The notes under the pieces: model-generated
What the model was told of the DNA's origin: nothing
What the model saw: the letters and a program-made list of their open reading frames with translations, nothing else
Database searches by the model: none
Shown here: in pieces, positions 16,384 through 24,222 of the stretch
Position numbering within the stretch: position 1 is the stretch's first letter
Layout of the letters: each line of letters begins with the position of its first letter
Translations under genes and position numbers: made by a program
From: Paenibacillus farraposensis
GTDB taxonomy: Bacteria > Bacillota > Bacilli > Paenibacillales > Paenibacillaceae
Length of the DNA: 64,000 nt
Direction of reading: 5' to 3'
Assembly (NCBI RefSeq): GCF_020736845.1
Contig: NZ_JAFFQR010000112.1
Span: 922,911 to 986,910 of the forward strand

Positions 16384-18262
16384 CGGGGAAGCGGATGGTT
16401 GCTTCTGTTCCCACCCCTTTTGCGCTTGTGAAAGATATTTTGCCATTCATCGTTTCAATAATCCGAAAGGTCACCATCATTCCCAAACCTGTCCCCTTTG
16501 TCTTATTCGAAAAATAAGGCTCACCTAGTCTGGATAAGGTCTGAGCATCCATCCCTTCACCATTGTCCCGAATATGAATGACAGCTTCTCCGTTATCCAC
16601 ATAAGCCCATATGTGAATATGACCCTGATCTCGCAGTGCTTCAATGCTGTTTTTAATGATATTGATGAACGCCTGCTTGAACTTAGAGGAATTCCCACGC
16701 ACTTTGATTTCCTGGGGAATATCCAGCGATATTTTACCGCCCTGCAAATTGGCCATCGGACTAATGATTCCTTCAATATGCTTGAATTCATCCAATATGG
16801 TCAGCGTCTTGGTGTGTTCAAATTCAGGCTTGGCAAAGGTTAGAAAGTCCGTAATAATCGCAGAAGCCCGATCCAGCTCCTCCAACGCGATATGTAGATA
16901 ATCTTTATTTTTGCCGTCCTCCTGCTTGCTCATCAACTGGAGAAATCCACGGGTCACTTGAAGCGGATTGCGGACTTCATGGGCTACCGATGCAGCCAGA
17001 TCACTAATGATCTCCATTTTCTCCGAACGTTGAAGCTCATTATTAAACATCTCCAGTTTTCTGGAATAGCGAACCACCTGCTTATGTTTTTCTGCCAGCC
17101 TTCTGCCCAGAATCGCAATCAGTGCCATCACAAAGCCGAACACGCCCCATTTCCACAGGAACATATTATAGTGTCCTTCGCGAATGAAGAACCAGCTCAG
17201 CTCACCAATGCAGATCACTGCGAAAAAAGCAAAGCCTGTCGATAAAATAATCGCTTCGTGATCTCCCTTAAGCGCCCTGCAAACCGAAGCAAACACCAGC
17301 AGTACTAGCAAAGCCATGAGCAATACGTACAGAATGGTTACACTGAAGAAATAATACACATCGTTTAATCGCCCCTGTACGCCCAAATTCACAATCATCA
17401 TGGTGAAGCAGAACAGGGAATAAACAGATAGCAGCTTTCGAAATTTGCGAATCAGTACAACCGAGCTAATATTTTGTTCAAAATAGTACGCTAAAGAGGG
17501 CAATAAAATGAACATTCCCACATCAAACAGCTGTAAATACAGCTTGCCAAAGTTGCGATAAAACGTGTACAAAAACGGCGAATACGTCACAATCATCAAA
17601 CCAATGGATAGTACAATCGCGCTGAGGGACAGCCACATGGCCATGCTTGGACGAAACAGAAAAAATGAGCAGATCAGCAGTACCAGGGCAATGAAAATAA
17701 ATGTACTGCCCAGTATGATGTCCAAAATATCCATTCTGACCAAAGTTCCCAGCAGGTCACGATAATCACCAGTGATCACATCTCCGTTAATACCCAGTCT
17801 ATGCTTGCTGCTTTCCGTCCATATGTATAATGTCTTGCCGCTATCTTCGGGTTTTAGCGGAATCAACACACGATTATTTTCATAATTGTACCCGCGATAG
17901 GATTCGTAAAAGTTGGTGCCATCCTTATACAGCGTAATATGTCGGCCATATATATTTTCAAAAAGCACCGCTGGCGTTTCATCATTCAGCGATGGCAGTC
18001 GAATACGAATCCAGGCCGAGCCGATATTCCTAGGCTGCATAGGCAACTGTGAATCGTCCTGAATCTGCATCCAGGCCTTGCTGGGACTTCTTACTTCATC
18101 TAGAGAGCCATCTTCCCCTTCCACTCCCCACCTCATATCCCAAGAGGGTATTCTATACTCTCTTTCAGGGGTTATTTTCGCCGCATAGACCTGGGGGTCC
18201 AGCGACAACAGCATCACTATGACCGCCAACAGGGCGGCGACAGCTTTGGGCACATGCCTCAT
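16373..18262 (-). CDS. 7TM-DISM sensor histidine kinase
   Basis: 629 residues. After a signal peptide (1-27) comes an extracellular beta-sandwich domain (about 30-165; WIRIRLP, LYIWTES) of the 7TMR-DISMED2 kind, then seven or eight membrane helices (about 180-385). A HisKA domain follows with phosphoacceptor in SVAHEVRNPLQVTRGFLQLM, and HATPase with NIIKNSIEA, DNGEGM and GTGLGM. The transmitter is closest to sporulation kinases of the KinB/KinD kind. No regulator gene is adjacent, so Spo0F or another orphan regulator may be the target. GAGGTG precedes ATG 18262. It is convergent with the prenyltransferase-like/NHLP pair, which makes it a candidate receptor, by position only. Confidence 0.88.
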   Translation of the reverse strand: MRHVPKAVAALLAVIVMLLSLDPQVYAAKITPEREYRIPSWDMRWGVEGEDGSLDEVRSPSKAWMQIQDDSQLPMQPRNIGSAWIRIRLPSLNDETPAVLFENIYGRHITLYKDGTNFYESYRGYNYENNRVLIPLKPEDSGKTLYIWTESSKHRLGINGDVITGDYRDLLGTLVRMDILDIILGSTFIFIALVLLICSFFLFRPSMAMWLSLSAIVLSIGLMIVTYSPFLYTFYRNFGKLYLQLFDVGMFILLPSLAYYFEQNISSVVLIRKFRKLLSVYSLFCFTMMIVNLGVQGRLNDVYYFFSVTILYVLLMALLVLLVFASVCRALKGDHEAIILSTGFAFFAVICIGELSWFFIREGHYNMFLWKWGVFGFVMALIAILGRRLAEKHKQVVRYSRKLEMFNNELQRSEKMEIISDLAASVAHEVRNPLQVTRGFLQLMSKQEDGKNKDYLHIALEELDRASAIITDFLTFAKPEFEHTKTLTILDEFKHIEGIISPMANLQGGKISLDIPQEIKVRGNSSKFKQAFINIIKNSIEALRDQGHIHIWAYVDNGEAVIHIRDNGEGMDAQTLSRLGEPYFSNKTKGTGLGMMVTFRIIETMNGKISFTSAKGVGTEATIRFPVAG

Positions 18263-18605
18263 GTTAAGCACCTCAAAATTACAAAGTAGAATTTACAAAT
18301 TTATATGTGTTTTGACAATTTTAAGCTTTCTGAAATTATATTATTCTACACGATGATGTACATACCTTCTTCCTAAGAAGGATATCATGTTCTTTTTACT
18401 CATTATTTGTAAAATCTCATCCAATTCATATCCCTCCATCTCCTCTTTATCATATCACAGCAGTTACGAAAAAAACGTTTATCAAGAATCGTCATATTCC
18501 TGATCGCATGATTTAAAGCTCTGACAGACACACTAACTCAAGGTTTAGCCGTTCTGTTATTGGATAAGACCGACATAATTAACAAAAGTAAAGGAGCTGA
18601 GCAAT
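18263..18605. promoter_or_regulatory. Intergenic region between divergent genes
   Basis: No gene seen in 343 bases. TTGACA at 18312-18317 on the plus strand is followed 17-18 bases later by ATTATAT, a possible sigma-A promoter pointing right. The divergent kinase promoter is not obvious. Confidence 0.35.
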
Positions 18606-18860
18606 ATGGCCAGCCGTGATGATCACACAACTGAACTGCATGACCATGACTTTGAGGCTTCCCTGCAAAATGCGGAAACGAACTGGGAAAATCTGATCGA
18701 AGAACCGGATACCCTGTTGGAAAATATCCCCGATGCAGATGAACTGACACCAGACAGTCCTGTTGATCTTTCCGGTCCCATTGAATTTCTGCATGGAACA
18801 GATTTGCTAAACGGTACCGATGGCGATGAGGATGAGGAGCTGCAGAAAGGAGTTGACTGA
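18606..18860 (+). CDS. Small acidic hypothetical protein
   Basis: 84 residues, very acidic (about a third Asp/Glu) and low in Lys/Arg, with no signal or membrane helix. It contains DHDFEASLQNAETNWENLIE and PVDLSGPIEFLHGTD. AAAGGAG precedes the ATG. It forms a pair with the next small gene, whose ribosome site lies in its last codons. No family is recognised; it looks like a lineage-specific protein, perhaps disordered. Confidence 0.7.
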   Translation: MASRDDHTTELHDHDFEASLQNAETNWENLIEEPDTLLENIPDADELTPDSPVDLSGPIEFLHGTDLLNGTDGDEDEELQKGVD

Positions 18861-18866
18861 TCTTCT

Positions 18867-19055
18867 ATGTATAAAGATCCGATGTCTCAGGCCGATATGG
18901 CGTACAAACGCTACAAAGCCTTAAATCCTGTGAAAGAGGACGACCGCAGGTCTGCGGGCCAGATCACTACGGATGATTCTACGCAGAACTCTACTGAAAA
19001 CTACCCGCTAGGAGTTGCATCGGCCAACCCTGTACCCAAAGATCGGGACCGATAA
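18867..19055 (+). CDS. Small hydrophilic hypothetical protein
   Basis: 62 residues, polar and probably disordered, starting MYKDPMSQADMAYKRYKAL. AAAGGAG lies about 13 bases before the ATG, inside the end of the preceding acidic gene, so the two are likely co-expressed. The role is unknown. Confidence 0.6.
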   Translation: MYKDPMSQADMAYKRYKALNPVKEDDRRSAGQITTDDSTQNSTENYPLGVASANPVPKDRDR

Positions 19056-19154
19056 GAACAGGGCAAAAGCTGAACTGGATAAACAGGGCTTGCCTTCTGC
19101 ACCTACTTTGTTTAAAATAAGGACAAATCTTTTGAATACCATGAACAAAGACAT

Positions 19155-19435
19155 AGACGGAGATAAGTAAACGTCTAACCGGATTCCCACAGAAAGGTAC
19201 GAGTTGCTGAGAGTGTACCGTAATCCCGCGTTGAAATTCACTCCCGAGTCGAGCCTTGAACCGACACAAGGATTCATTTCTTTGTACGTATTAGAGGTTT
19301 CCGGAAGCCCCCGTTATGGGCATCAAGCTCAGAAGCTGCGGCCGTCTGCTGGATTGACGTTGACGACTCGAATGTAGCTTCTGTAATTAGGGTGGTACCA
19401 CGGCATTCGTCCCTTGCGGCGAATGCCTTTTTGTG
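19155..19435 (+). ncRNA. T-box leader of aroF, apparent Phe (UUC) specifier
   Basis: The conserved AGGGTGGTACCACGG box is at 19389-19403. It is followed by a terminator (GGCATTCG/CGAATGCC plus T's) that competes with the antiterminator. Stem I begins with GACGGAG, which pairs with CTCC..GTC near 19250. The specifier loop has AGTA on its 5' side and GAAATTCA on the 3' side, placing TTC next to the lower helix, with the usual A after it. That predicts sensing of uncharged tRNA-Phe. An apical hairpin GGTAC/GTACC is visible. The specifier assignment is by eye; the T-box call is firm. Confidence 0.9.
19402..19433 (+). terminator. T-box attenuator terminator
   Basis: GGCATTCG pairs with CGAATGCC around TCCCTTGCGG, followed by TTTTT. 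Its left arm overlaps the end of the T-box sequence, as expected for a transcriptional switch. Confidence 0.9.
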
Positions 19436-19494
19436 TATTCCTGGAAAAAGTCTAGAACTTACAGAAAAATTAAAATGGGGAAAGGGTGTACTGT

Positions 19495-20577
19495 ATGTCA
19501 ACCAATGAAAATTCTTTGGAGCTGCTGCGGGAACAGCTCGATGCTACAAACTTGCAATTACTGGAGCTGCTGTCCCAACGCGCTGAGCTGGCAGGACGGC
19601 TCGGAAAATTGAAGGAAGCACAAGGGGTACCTGACTTTGATCCGGTACGTGAGCAGCAAATGCTGGATAAACTGATCGCTGCTAACCGTGGGCCTTTTGA
19701 CGATGCGACGATTCGCCAGCTGTTCAAAAATATTTTCAAGGCTTCGCTGAACTATCAAAAAGAAGAACACAAGAAGCATTTGATCGTCAGCCGTAAAAAT
19801 CAACCGGATAGCACGGTCATTAAAGTCAAAGACACGTTGGTTGGCGGCAAAGCCTCCATCATGGTGGCGGGTCCCTGCTCGGTGGAGAGCTATCAGCAAA
19901 CTCGTGAAGTGGGGGCCGCTCTCAAAGAGGCTGGTGTACCGATTCTTCGCGGGGGTGCATTCAAACCGCGTACGTCTCCGTACGATTTCCAGGGGCTGGG
20001 CGTTGAAGGTCTGCAAATCCTCAAACGCGTAGGCGACGAGTTCGGGCTGGCGACCATCAGTGAAATCGTTGATCCAAGACATTTGGAGGAAGCGGTCCAA
20101 TACATCGACATCATCCAAATCGGTGCGCGCAACATGCATAACTTTGAGCTGCTCAAGGCTGCGGGTGAAACCAGAACTCCGGTTCTGCTCAAGCGCGGAC
20201 TCTCTGCAACGATGGAAGAATTCCTTCATGCAGCGGAATATATCGTTTCTCGCGGCAACACACAAGTCATGCTGATTGAGCGCGGGATCCGTACGTATGA
20301 AAAATGGACTCGCAACACGCTGGACATTTCTGCTGTACCGATCTTGAAACGGGAAAGCCATCTGCCTGTGCTGGTAGACGTGACGCACTCCACAGGGCGC
20401 AAGGACATCCTGGCCCCTTGTGCCAAAGCCGCGCTGGCTGCTGGTGCTGACGGTATCATGGTGGAAGTCCATCCGAACCCAGCAGTCGCTTTGTCTGATG
20501 CACAGCAGCAGCTGAATATTCCTGAGTTCCAGAAATTCTTCTCGGATGTCAAGGAATCCGGCTTACTCAAAGCATAG
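19495..20577 (+). CDS. aroF: Bifunctional chorismate mutase/DAHP synthase
   Basis: 360 residues. An AroQ-type chorismate mutase occupies about 5-90 ([22 protein letters not shown]). A class I-beta DAHP synthase follows from about 105 ([49 protein letters not shown]). This is the B. subtilis AroA arrangement, in which the mutase domain gives feedback control by prephenate or chorismate. It condenses phosphoenolpyruvate and erythrose 4-phosphate, the first step to aromatic amino acids. ATG 19495 follows GAAAGGG; a GTG three codons earlier is less likely. The T-box upstream ties expression to tRNA charging. Confidence 0.96.
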   Translation: MSTNENSLELLREQLDATNLQLLELLSQRAELAGRLGKLKEAQGVPDFDPVREQQMLDKLIAANRGPFDDATIRQLFKNIFKASLNYQKEEHKKHLIVSRKNQPDSTVIKVKDTLVGGKASIMVAGPCSVESYQQTREVGAALKEAGVPILRGGAFKPRTSPYDFQGLGVEGLQILKRVGDEFGLATISEIVDPRHLEEAVQYIDIIQIGARNMHNFELLKAAGETRTPVLLKRGLSATMEEFLHAAEYIVSRGNTQVMLIERGIRTYEKWTRNTLDISAVPILKRESHLPVLVDVTHSTGRKDILAPCAKAALAAGADGIMVEVHPNPAVALSDAQQQLNIPEFQKFFSDVKESGLLKA

Positions 20578-20595
20578 TTACTGATCATGCAGACG

Positions 20596-20654
20596 AAACC
20601 TAGATATATGTATGCTCCATTTTCATTGAAGCATATATGTATTTAGGTTTTTTT
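20596..20654 (+). terminator. Terminator of aroF
   Basis: AAACCTA-g-ATATATGTATGCT pairs imperfectly with AGCATATATGTATTTAGGTTT, followed by T's. It ends the T-box transcript. Confidence 0.85.
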
Positions 20655-20666
20655 ATACCTTAAATC

Positions 20667-20921
20667 ATGCATAAAAAGAATACCACCAATGGAGAAGTCG
20701 ATGATATGACTCGGTGATTCGCTTCCTTCTCTATTCCAATGAGATGGACCTATCCAAGTACATTGCAAAAATTGGCCTGACATCAGAATCATCAATGACC
20801 AATCGAACTTCTGGCATTTCGCCTACGCATGGAAAATACGATTCATATCATCGCTGAAGTACAGGATAACGGAAAGTATATGTTGAAACATTATCAATGT
20901 GTCATTGCAACCGTAAAATAA
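20667..20921 (+). pseudogene. DUF1593 (nucleoside-hydrolase-like) gene remnant
   Basis: The ATG at 20667 starts NGEVDDM, the acidic N-terminal motif of DUF1593 proteins. A one-base shift moves the reading to SVIRFLLYSNEMDLSKYIAK (about 20711-20773). After a short scrambled stretch, the family C-terminus appears (NTIHIIAEVQDNGKYM, ending TVK at 20918). About 400 residues are missing from the middle. Only the two ends of the gene survive, so a large internal deletion has removed it. Confidence 0.65.
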
Positions 20922-20953
20922 CCGTACAATAATCGGCGGAACAGGCCAGTACA

Positions 20954-20989
20954 AAGGCTCATGGAAGCACACACTCCATGAGCCTTTTT
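20954..20989 (+). terminator. Rho-independent terminator
   Basis: AGGCTCATGGA pairs with TCCATGAGCCT around a nine-base loop, followed by TTTTTG. It is left over from the DUF1593 gene. Confidence 0.85.
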
Positions 20990-21107
20990 GTATGGAAATA
21001 CATCGGATCATCTCCTGCACTTTTTTCAGTCATAGGAAATAAGAATACGTCAACATTGAAGCCAAGGGCTACGGTTTCATTTAGTGGTGCTGATAAGCCG
21101 ATTATAT

Positions 21108-21287
21108 TTATGCGGTTGGTTTTTTTTCTTTTATATAAAAATGGCGATTATATTGATTGATGAGGTTATCCAGAATTACAGACTGTCTAAGCACACTGGC
21201 ATGACTAAAACCATGTTTTGCCTGTAAAGCATACAGCTTTTGCCGGGCTTTCTCCAGCCTTTGGCGCAAAATGTCGTCTCTTATCAT
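21108..21287 (-). CDS. Spo0E-like aspartyl-phosphate phosphatase
   Basis: 59 residues, MIRDDILRQRLEKARQKLY and onward, two helices joined by a short loop. The Spo0E family pattern is visible: a helix rich in Lys/Arg/Leu, then HASVLRQSVILDNLINQY, in which SVILD corresponds to the S-x-x-x-D signature. Such proteins dephosphorylate Spo0A-P and delay sporulation. AAGGAGGG six bases before ATG 21287 supports the start. The gene stands alone between the DUF1593 remnant and the MFS gene. Confidence 0.82.
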   Translation of the reverse strand: MIRDDILRQRLEKARQKLYALQAKHGFSHASVLRQSVILDNLINQYNRHFYIKEKKPTA

Positions 21288-21373
21288 AATTTATCCCTCC
21301 TTGTCATATCATCAGTTTAGGGCGTTATGAATAAGTTTACTAAAAGTGGAGATTTGAGATTATGATCTATTCG

Positions 21374-21405
21374 CACAAAAAAAGACCTGCTTTGAGAGCA
21401 GGTCT
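21374..21405 (-). terminator. Terminator of the MFS transporter gene
   Basis: On the minus strand AGACCTGCTC pairs with its complement (AGCAGGTCT) around CAAA, then a run of seven T's. Confidence 0.88.
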
Positions 21406-21431
21406 GTAAAATGAGCTTGGTATTCCATCGC

Positions 21432-22667
21432 CTATCCGGCAGAATGGACATCTGTGTGCGTTGACTTATGGGAAGCTGAAGCTGTGAAAACTTCTTTCCC
21501 TTTTGTCCATAGCAGTAGCGCCGCAACCAGCAGCATGCCGCCGTTCAGCACAAAAATCCAGCGAATCGGCATCCAGCTGCCAAGCAAGCCGCCAATCAGC
21601 GGAGCTGCCATCGTCGCCAGCTGTGTGGCCGATTGATTCAAGCTAAAGGCACGGCCGCGGAATTCCGGCTTGGTGACCTCCACGGTCATCGCATTAATCG
21701 CCGGGATGACGGACGCATAAAACAAGCCGTAGCCAAAACGAAGCGCACCAAAGCCAAAAAAGTTGGTTACAAAAAATTGAAAAATATTGCCAATTCCTGA
21801 ACCAATCAATCCGATCAGCAACACTTGTGCAAATCCGATCCGTCCGCCGATTCGCCCCCAGCGCGGAGCCATGAGCACGGCCGCAATGCCTACGGCTGAG
21901 AAGACAATCCCCGAGCTTAAAGACGCCTGGCTGCGAACTACTCCCATCTCAAGCACGTACACCGTAATGAGCGGCTCCAAAATCATGACGGAGAAGGTGC
22001 TCAGTCCAGCCAGAATGAGCAAGAAATACAATGGTCGATTAGCCATAGCCTCCTTGATATCATCACGGACATGCGAGCGGGTGACCGTTTTCTTAAAGTT
22101 GTCCTCTCTGGTACCAAAGGTCGCGATTAGCGCAGAGACCAGTACAAGCGCCGCAGAGAACAAAAAGGCATTTCGGTTACCATAATAATGACTTACTACC
22201 CCGCCAATCAGCGGGCCTATAATGCTGCCGGTTGCCCCGGCGGTCGCCATAATGCCAAGCGCATATCCCGTTTTGTCCTCGGGCGACCCTGTACCCACCA
22301 GTGCGATGGCCGCAGGAATAAAACCGGAGAGAAGGCCCTGAAACAGACGTACTCCCACGAACACATAGGGGTCTGTCACAAAAGCACATATCAGGTACAA
22401 TACCGCCAGACTAAAGCCGGAACGAATCAGCATCGGCTTGCGTCCATATTTATCTGCAAGCGAGCCCCAAAACGGTGCAATGAGCGCACTGGCTAAAAAT
22501 GTGATTCCAAAGGCAATTCCCGACCACAGCTCCAAATGATCGTTTACGCTCATTTCCGTATTCAAAAAAATAGGTAAAAACGGGATGGATACGGAATAGG
22601 CCATACTGCAAAATAATACCCCAATCCACAAATTAACCAGGTTTCGTTTCCAATATAGATGATACAT
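21432..22667 (-). CDS. MFS transporter, drug-efflux type
   Basis: 411 residues with 12 predicted membrane helices. The DHA1 marks are present: the loop 2-3 motif GSLADKYGRKPMLIRSG, GLLSGFIPAA in helix 4, and motif C-like GATGSIIGPLIGG in helix 5, which marks antiporters. It most resembles MdtG/YcnB-like multidrug or metabolite exporters; the substrate is unknown. The ATG at 22667 has only a weak GGGAC upstream. It diverges from the yqkE-like gene. Confidence 0.88.
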   Translation of the reverse strand: MYHLYWKRNLVNLWIGVLFCSMAYSVSIPFLPIFLNTEMSVNDHLELWSGIAFGITFLASALIAPFWGSLADKYGRKPMLIRSGFSLAVLYLICAFVTDPYVFVGVRLFQGLLSGFIPAAIALVGTGSPEDKTGYALGIMATAGATGSIIGPLIGGVVSHYYGNRNAFLFSAALVLVSALIATFGTREDNFKKTVTRSHVRDDIKEAMANRPLYFLLILAGLSTFSVMILEPLITVYVLEMGVVRSQASLSSGIVFSAVGIAAVLMAPRWGRIGGRIGFAQVLLIGLIGSGIGNIFQFFVTNFFGFGALRFGYGLFYASVIPAINAMTVEVTKPEFRGRAFSLNQSATQLATMAAPLIGGLLGSWMPIRWIFVLNGGMLLVAALLLWTKGKEVFTASASHKSTHTDVHSAG

Positions 22668-22798
22668 GCTGCCACACGTCCCTTCTGCCTAATTCATTAT
22701 TACCCTCTCCATAAGAAAAGTCCACTCCATGCCTCGTTCTCCAGGCGTGGAACAAGCACAAAGAAGCTGCTATAATCGAAAGGAATGGAGATGATGAC

Positions 22799-23056
22799 AT
22801 GGCTAAAAAGAGAAATTCGTCAATGCCCGCTCCTGCGGCTCAGGACAAACCTGCTACGTTGAAGGATCTGCTGAGCCAGGATGTGCTGAACAAGCTGAAG
22901 GCTCAGGCTAACGAAGCCCAGGCAGAGATGGACAAGCGTAAGGAAGAGGAACGGCAGCGTGTCCTTGAAGCCAAAAAGGCAGAACAGAAGAAGCTGGACA
23001 ACAATTTTGAGCATCTGCTGAATAACAGCGATTTGGACTGGCACAAATACAAATAA
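22799..23056 (+). CDS. yqkE: YqkE-like DUF3886 protein
   Basis: 85 residues, cytoplasmic, highly charged. A single long helix (about 30-65, MDKRKEEERQRVLEAKKAEQ) follows TLKDLLSQDVLNKLK, and the end has LDWHKYK. This is the layout of the small Bacillus YqkE family (DUF3886), of unknown role. AATGGAG lies nine bases before the ATG. It is followed by a bidirectional hairpin and a convergent 37-residue gene. Confidence 0.8.
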   Translation: MAKKRNSSMPAPAAQDKPATLKDLLSQDVLNKLKAQANEAQAEMDKRKEEERQRVLEAKKAEQKKLDNNFEHLLNNSDLDWHKYK

Positions 23057-23079
23057 GCCAAAACCATTGCGGTTTTGGC
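23057..23079. terminator. Hairpin between convergent genes
   Basis: GCCAAAACC and GGTTTTGGC flank ATTGC. It lies between yqkE and the convergent small gene and probably serves both; the T run is weak. Confidence 0.6.
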
Positions 23080-23101
23080 CTATCTTTACGCTCTATATGA
23101 A

Positions 23102-23215
23102 TTACAGCCAGTCACGAATATGCTGCACCGAGTACCATACCCCTACCCAAACCGGCAGACTGAACGCCATCCCCCATATGAGACCTTTAGCCAGCTTTTT
23201 GTCTACCTCCATCAT
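23102..23215 (-). CDS. 37-residue membrane protein
   Basis: Starts MMEVDKKLAKGLIWGMAF; one hydrophobic helix (about 10-30), then WYSVQHIRDWL. GCAGGA precedes the double ATG. The Lys-rich start and single helix suggest a small inner-membrane peptide. Function unknown. Confidence 0.5.
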   Translation of the reverse strand: MMEVDKKLAKGLIWGMAFSLPVWVGVWYSVQHIRDWL

Positions 23216-23385
23216 AATCCTGCCCCTTTCCTTGGGAATAGTAGCAGTATGGGTAAAGAATACGGCTTTCAAACCCGTATTTCCTTACCATAATAAAAAA
23301 GGTATGATAGAAAATGGAAAAGCGCTCTGCGCTGCCCCCAATAATTCAGGATGTTACATCATCCAACATTTCAGGAGGAATTTTA

Positions 23386-24063
23386 ATGAATCGAAAAACA
23401 ATACGCCCATGGTCCATGTTGTGCCTTATGGCCATCATGCTCGTGCTTGTTGCCGGATGCGGCACAAAAGCGACCGACGTGGAAGCCGCAAGCCGGACAA
23501 GCAATCCAGCTCCTGCTGCGACTAAGGACAAAAACAAGGCCGTTTCCCATCCTATCGTTACGATTGTCATGAATGATGGTAAAAAGATCAAACTTGAGCT
23601 ATACCCGGAAGTAGCACCGAACACGGTCAACAATTTCATCTCTTTGGTGCAAAAGGGCGCTTATAACGGTACCATTTTCCATCGGGTTATTCCAGGCTTC
23701 ATGATTCAGGGTGGCGATCCGTTAGGCAACGGTACAGGCGGTCCCGGCTACAGTATTAAAGGTGAATTCAAAAGCAATGGCTTTAATAACACGCTCAAGC
23801 ACACACGTGGTGTATTATCCATGGCCCGCTCAGCGGATCTGAATTCCGCCGGCTCACAATTTTTCATCATGGTTGCCAATGCGGACTACCTCGATGGACA
23901 ATATGCTGCTTTCGGCAAAGTGACGTCAGGCATGGATGTGGTCGATGCGATCGTTAACTCCAAGCGGGATAGCAATGACAAACCACTCAAACCGGTTACG
24001 ATGAAAAAAGTAACTGTAGATACACTGGGTGTAAAATATCCGGCTCCAGTCAAAGTAAAATAA
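23386..24063 (+). CDS. Cyclophilin-type peptidyl-prolyl isomerase lipoprotein
   Basis: 225 residues. A lipoprotein signal ends at LVAGC (about 21-25). After a 35-residue spacer, a compact cyclophilin domain (about 55-215) shows the bacterial core: GTIFHRVIPGFMIQGGDP (active-site Arg in FHRV, with FMIQGGDP), TRGVLSMAR, SQFFIM and YAAFGKV. It would speed proline isomerisation in exported proteins at the outer face of the membrane. AGGAGG is nine bases before ATG 23386. A terminator follows. Confidence 0.94.
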   Translation: MNRKTIRPWSMLCLMAIMLVLVAGCGTKATDVEAASRTSNPAPAATKDKNKAVSHPIVTIVMNDGKKIKLELYPEVAPNTVNNFISLVQKGAYNGTIFHRVIPGFMIQGGDPLGNGTGGPGYSIKGEFKSNGFNNTLKHTRGVLSMARSADLNSAGSQFFIMVANADYLDGQYAAFGKVTSGMDVVDAIVNSKRDSNDKPLKPVTMKKVTVDTLGVKYPAPVKVK

Positions 24064-24102
24064 AGTGACCATCAGACCCGTCTTGCAAAGCGGGTTGGCA
24101 GT

Positions 24103-24136
24103 AACGACCTTGTGCATATACGCATTAGGTCGTTTT
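24103..24136 (+). terminator. Terminator of the cyclophilin gene
   Basis: AACGACCT pairs with AGGTCGTT around a 16-base loop, followed by TTGCTG. A second weaker stem (GACCCG/CGGGTT) precedes it. Confidence 0.75.
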
Positions 24137-24222
24137 GCTGTCCCTACATGCTTCATTAGCTGCAGCTTCTGTGATGTAGTAAGAGTATATACACAACATG
24201 AAGCGTTTTCAATCATTAATTT

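Noticed and set aside
19558-20472. 304-codon frame opposite aroF
   Set aside because: Antisense shadow of a highly conserved gene, with no ribosome site.
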